A DNA stretch of 18,097 nt from Rhodoferax sp. GTDB lineage: Bacteria; Pseudomonadota; Gammaproteobacteria; Burkholderiales; Burkholderiaceae_C. The notes beneath the pieces were generated by a model. The model was not told the origin of the DNA, made no database searches, and worked only from the letters and a program-made list of their open reading frames with translations. Positions 15,650-18,097 of the stretch are shown here, piece after piece; positions within the stretch are counted from its first letter, which is position 1; every line of letters begins with the position of its first letter. The stretch spans positions 1 through 18,097 of the forward strand of contig JAJAZK010000222.1 in NCBI GenBank assembly GCA_026785765.1. Reading direction: 5' to 3'. The position numbers and the translations under genes were made by a program.

Positions 15650-16351
15650 ATGCAATCACTCAACTTCATCGGCGGCGAGAAAGGTGGAGTCGGCAAATCC
15701 GTCGCTTCCCGGGTGCTGGCGCAATACTTCATCGACAAAGGTCGGCCGTTCATCGGGTTTGACACCGACCGCTCGCACACCTCGTTCACGCGCTTTTACT
15801 CCGCTTACGCGTCGCCGGTCATTGTGGACAGTTATGAAGGGCTCGACCGCATTGCCAGTGTGTTTGAACAAACCCGGGACCAGGTGCAGAAAAGCGCGAT
15901 CGTGGACCTGGCGGCTCAAACCGCCGCACCCTTGTCGCGCTGGATCCGCGAGTCCGACCTGTTGTCGCTGCTGGCTGAGATGGGAGTCACAGTGAACTTC
16001 TGGCATCTGTGTGATGCTGGCAAGGACTCAGTTGATTTGCTGGACCGCCTACTCAACACATATGGGGTCGGCCCGAATTACATAGTGGTACGCAACGAGG
16101 GGCGCGGCTCGGACTTCTCGCTACTCGACGAATCCGCGGCCCTGAAAAAGACACTCGCACTGGGGGGCCAAGTGATCAATCTTGGCCAGCTGCACGAAGC
16201 CAGCATGCGCAAGATCGATCAGCACAATGCCAGCTTCTGGGCGGCCATACACAACAAGGGCGAACCCGGCGCGATGGGCATGCTCGAACGACAGCGCATC
16301 AAGACCTGGCTTAAGGTGACCTACGCCACATTGGATGCGCTGCCCCTGTAG
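15650..16351 (+). CDS. Orphan ParA/MinD-like P-loop ATPase
   Basis: This 233-aa protein belongs to the SIMIBI class of deviant-Walker-A ATPases. The motif KGGVGKS is at residues 11-17 within NFIGGEKGGVGKSVASRVLA, and carries the signature lysine of ParA, MinD and Mrp. The next block, FIGFDTDRSHTSFTRFY, matches the DTDPQ-type switch I with Arg and Ser in place of Pro and Gln. AIVDLAAQT supplies the Walker A' Asp. There is no N-terminal DNA-binding extension and no C-terminal MinD-like amphipathic helix that I can see. Homologues of this type are often labelled 'mobilization protein' or 'ParA family', but no ParB, parS site, relaxase or other transfer gene lies nearby. I chose the ATG at 15650 (AAAGG ten bases upstream) over 15632. 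It starts 46 bp after argA on the same strand and converges on a GST gene with a 2-bp gap. Its function is unknown. Confidence 0.85.
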   Translation: MQSLNFIGGEKGGVGKSVASRVLAQYFIDKGRPFIGFDTDRSHTSFTRFYSAYASPVIVDSYEGLDRIASVFEQTRDQVQKSAIVDLAAQTAAPLSRWIRESDLLSLLAEMGVTVNFWHLCDAGKDSVDLLDRLLNTYGVGPNYIVVRNEGRGSDFSLLDESAALKKTLALGGQVINLGQLHEASMRKIDQHNASFWAAIHNKGEPGAMGMLERQRIKTWLKVTYATLDALPL

Positions 16352-16353
16352 CC

Positions 16354-17022
16354 TCAGCCTGGCTGGGGTGCGCCGCGAGCGGCGATCATGCGCTGGGTGT
16401 CGATCTTGCGGTCGTCGTTGACCTTGCGAACCGTTGCGCGCTCGCCGCAGACGCCCAGGTATTGCTTGACCGGCAGCGCCGCCAGCAGGTCCTGGCCATA
16501 GATCAGCTTGCTGGCACTTGAAACGATCGGCAGGTGCACCACGGCGGCGCAGTCCGCCAGCGTGAAATGGTCACCCGCGACAAACGGAGAAAACTTCGCG
16601 ATTCTGGCAAAAGCCGCGACGCCGCGCTCCAGCAGCATCCGTGCGCGCTCCTTGCTTGCGTCACTGACCTTGCCGCCGAAAAACGCCTCGGCGTACAACT
16701 CGCGCGCCACCAGCTCCAGATGCAGCTCGATGTAGACCACCAGTTCGCGGACTTTGGCGGCGGCGAGTGGATTCGCGGGCAACAGGGGATGCTGCGGGTA
16801 GGCCGCCTCGACGTACTCGGCACAGGCCATTGACTCCGACACGCAACCATGGCCAGTGTCCAGGAATGGCACCTTGCCCATCGGTGAACGGTTTAGCACT
16901 GCAGCGTCGCTGGAGCCGGTCATCACCAGTTCCTCTTCAAAAGCGACCTGCTTCTCCAGCAATTGCAGCTTGATCTGGTTGTAGTAATTGCTGGCCGAAA
17001 AGCCGCAGAGTTTCAAGGTCAT
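16354..17022 (-). CDS. Glutathione S-transferase family protein
   Basis: The 222-aa product has the two-domain cytosolic GST layout. The N-terminal thioredoxin-like domain (about 2-78) begins LKLCGFSASNYYNQIKLQLLE, with C6, S9 and S11 as candidate catalytic residues. It has the glutathione-binding cis-proline turn MGKVPFLD and a VSESMACAEYVEAAYP segment, the usual SxxI/E-S site for the glutamyl group. The all-helical C-terminal domain (about 88-200) contains FVAGDHFTLADCAAVVHLP, the GDxxTLADC N-capping box. The start is clear: GGGAG five bases before the ATG at 17022. The reaction or substrate cannot be assigned; such proteins also serve as isomerases or stress proteins. It is divergent from a Bug-family transporter protein and convergent with the ATPase gene. 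A CATAAT at 17070-17065 (minus strand) is a possible -10. Confidence 0.9.
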   Translation of the reverse strand: MTLKLCGFSASNYYNQIKLQLLEKQVAFEEELVMTGSSDAAVLNRSPMGKVPFLDTGHGCVSESMACAEYVEAAYPQHPLLPANPLAAAKVRELVVYIELHLELVARELYAEAFFGGKVSDASKERARMLLERGVAAFARIAKFSPFVAGDHFTLADCAAVVHLPIVSSASKLIYGQDLLAALPVKQYLGVCGERATVRKVNDDRKIDTQRMIAARGAPQPG

Positions 17023-17195
17023 GGTGACTCCCGATGATGAATTGACGAAGGCCTGGTGCCGCACATTATGCGAATTGGCGCACTGCGGCGCGAGTCACCG
17101 GCGCGACTGCGCGCCTGGCACTCGAGGGTAAAAGCCGATGCTGCTGCCCTGGCGCGTCCATAAAATGCAGGCCAACAACTGTCAGGAGACGCCCC
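17023..17195. promoter_or_regulatory. Divergent GST / Bug-protein intergenic region
   Basis: These 173 bp must drive the GST gene leftward and the Bug-protein gene rightward. Possible -10 boxes are CATAAT on the minus strand (17070-17065, 42 bases before the GST ATG) and TAAAAT on the plus strand (17161-17166). Neither has a good -35 at normal spacing. A strong AGGAG ribosome site (17184-17188) belongs to the right-hand gene. Confidence 0.4.
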
Positions 17196-18097
17196 ATGAT
17201 CGAGCATCAGAACCGCCGCCGGTTTCTCGCCCAGGCAGCCAGCGCAAGCGCGATCATCGCGCTGCCAGCGCTGGTCCATGCACAAGCGTTCCCGGCGCGC
17301 CCGATCAAATACATCTGTCCCTGGCCAGCCGGGGGCTCGACCGACGCCGTGATGCGCGTTATTGCCGAGAGTGCTGGCAAGGCGCTAGGGCAGACTGTGC
17401 TAATCGAGAACAAACCCGGCGCTGGCGGCATGCTGGGCGCCAACGAGCTGGTGAACGCCAGGCCAGACGGTTATACCCTGTCCCAGCTGCCGCACGGAGT
17501 GTTCCGGATCCCGCACATGCAGAAGACGCAGTTCGACACGCTGAAGGATTTCACCTGGATTGCCTGCCTTACCGGCTATACCTTTGGTCTGGTGGTGCCA
17601 GCGGACTCCCCCATCAAGAGCATCCGGGATCTGGTCACATTTGCCAAGGCCAATCCGGAAAAACTTACCTATGGCTCAACTGGCAACGGAACCAGTCCGC
17701 ACCTGGCGGTGGAAGAGTTTACCCAACGCGCCGGCATCAAACTGACGCACGTGCCTTTCAAAGGCAACGCCGACAACATGCAGGCTGTGCTGGGCGGCCA
17801 CATCATGGCTGCCAGCGACGCCACCGGCTGGGGTCCGCATGTGGATGCCGGCAAACTGCGCCTGCTCGCAACCTATGGCAGCAAGCGCACCAAGCGCTGG
17901 AGCAACGTGCCGACGCTGGACGAATTGGGTTATCAGACGGTGTCGGATTCGCCCTTCGGCGTGTGTGGTCCAAAGGGCATGGACCCGGCGGTCACCAAAA
18001 CCCTGCACGACGCATTTCGCAAGACGCTGGAAGACCCGGCCGTCTTGGCATCGTTCGAAAAGTACGACCAGTCGGTGATCTATATGAACACCGAGAC
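17196..18097 (+). CDS. Bug-family (TctC-like) tripartite tricarboxylate transporter binding protein, 3' end cut off
   Basis: This is a periplasmic solute-binding receptor of the Bug/TctC family, which is greatly expanded in Burkholderiales. The frame is open for 300 codons to the window edge; usual length is about 320-330, so only the last few dozen residues are missing. The start has AGGAG seven bases upstream. The N-terminus carries a Tat-type signal (NRRRFLAQ at 6-13, hydrophobic stretch, likely cleavage after VHA at 29). The family marks are CPWPAGGSTDAVMR (41-54), NKPGAGGMLGA (72-82), ARPDGYTL, and the later YGSTGNGTSPHLA and VPFKGNADNMQAVLGG blocks. Ligands in the family include citrate, aromatic and dicarboxylic acids and nicotinic acid; which one applies here cannot be told. 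No TctA or TctB permease is visible, so it looks like one of the many orphan Bug receptors. Confidence 0.93.
   Translation, partial: MIEHQNRRRFLAQAASASAIIALPALVHAQAFPARPIKYICPWPAGGSTDAVMRVIAESAGKALGQTVLIENKPGAGGMLGANELVNARPDGYTLSQLPHGVFRIPHMQKTQFDTLKDFTWIACLTGYTFGLVVPADSPIKSIRDLVTFAKANPEKLTYGSTGNGTSPHLAVEEFTQRAGIKLTHVPFKGNADNMQAVLGGHIMAASDATGWGPHVDAGKLRLLATYGSKRTKRWSNVPTLDELGYQTVSDSPFGVCGPKGMDPAVTKTLHDAFRKTLEDPAVLASFEKYDQSVIYMNTE

Noticed and set aside
15650..16351. Plasmid or integrative-element partition locus
   Set aside because: Only the ATPase is present: no ParB, no parS-like palindrome, no integrase, relaxase or direct repeats at the borders. The flanking genes are ordinary chromosomal genes.
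1..18097. CRISPR array, insertion sequence, prophage, tRNA or rRNA
   Set aside because: No regularly spaced direct repeats, transposase-like frames or terminal inverted repeats, phage genes, or RNA gene signatures were recognised on either strand.

Overview
The window is ordinary chromosomal DNA of a Gram-negative betaproteobacterium, most likely Burkholderiales and Comamonadaceae-like. The evidence is high G+C, dense gene packing, lptFG divergent from pepA-holC, a Bug-type binding protein with a Tat leader, a CysB-type regulator, and ArgA and HrpA of full proteobacterial length. I see no insertion sequence, CRISPR array, prophage, tRNA or rRNA.

Layout from left to right. (1) The 3' end of an HlyD-type membrane fusion protein of a type I secretion system (+). 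(2) A branched-chain amino acid ABC transporter binding lipoprotein (-) with a strong intrinsic terminator, preceded by about 294 bp of non-coding DNA holding two inverted repeats. (3) A minus-strand operon: pepA (leucyl aminopeptidase), holC (DNA polymerase III chi) and a 106-codon protein of unknown function. (4) Divergently, lptF and lptG (LPS export permease), then a short CbiX/SirB chelatase overlapping lptG by ATGA. A CysB-type regulator and a YbdL-type methionine aminotransferase follow on the same strand. (5) Minus strand: hrpA (DEAH RNA helicase), followed 10 bp later by a DMT/EamA transporter that converges on the aminotransferase. (6) Plus strand: argA (N-acetylglutamate synthase) and an orphan ParA/MinD-like ATPase. 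(7) A glutathione S-transferase-like gene (-), converging on the ATPase with a 2-bp gap. (8) Divergently, a Bug-family binding protein cut off by the right edge.

Functional links. The lptG-cbiX-cysB-ybdL run joins LPS export to a sulfur-themed set: siroheme chelation (cofactor of sulfite reductase), a sulfur regulator and methionine/keto-methylthiobutyrate transamination. pepA-holC facing lptFG is an ancient arrangement also known in Escherichia coli. Two solute-binding proteins stand without their permeases inside the window, which is common in this group.

I did not find a clearly new multi-gene system. The best candidates for unexplained biology are the orphan ParA-like ATPase beside argA, the small protein translationally coupled to holC, and the inverted repeats between that operon and the branched-chain amino acid lipoprotein gene.
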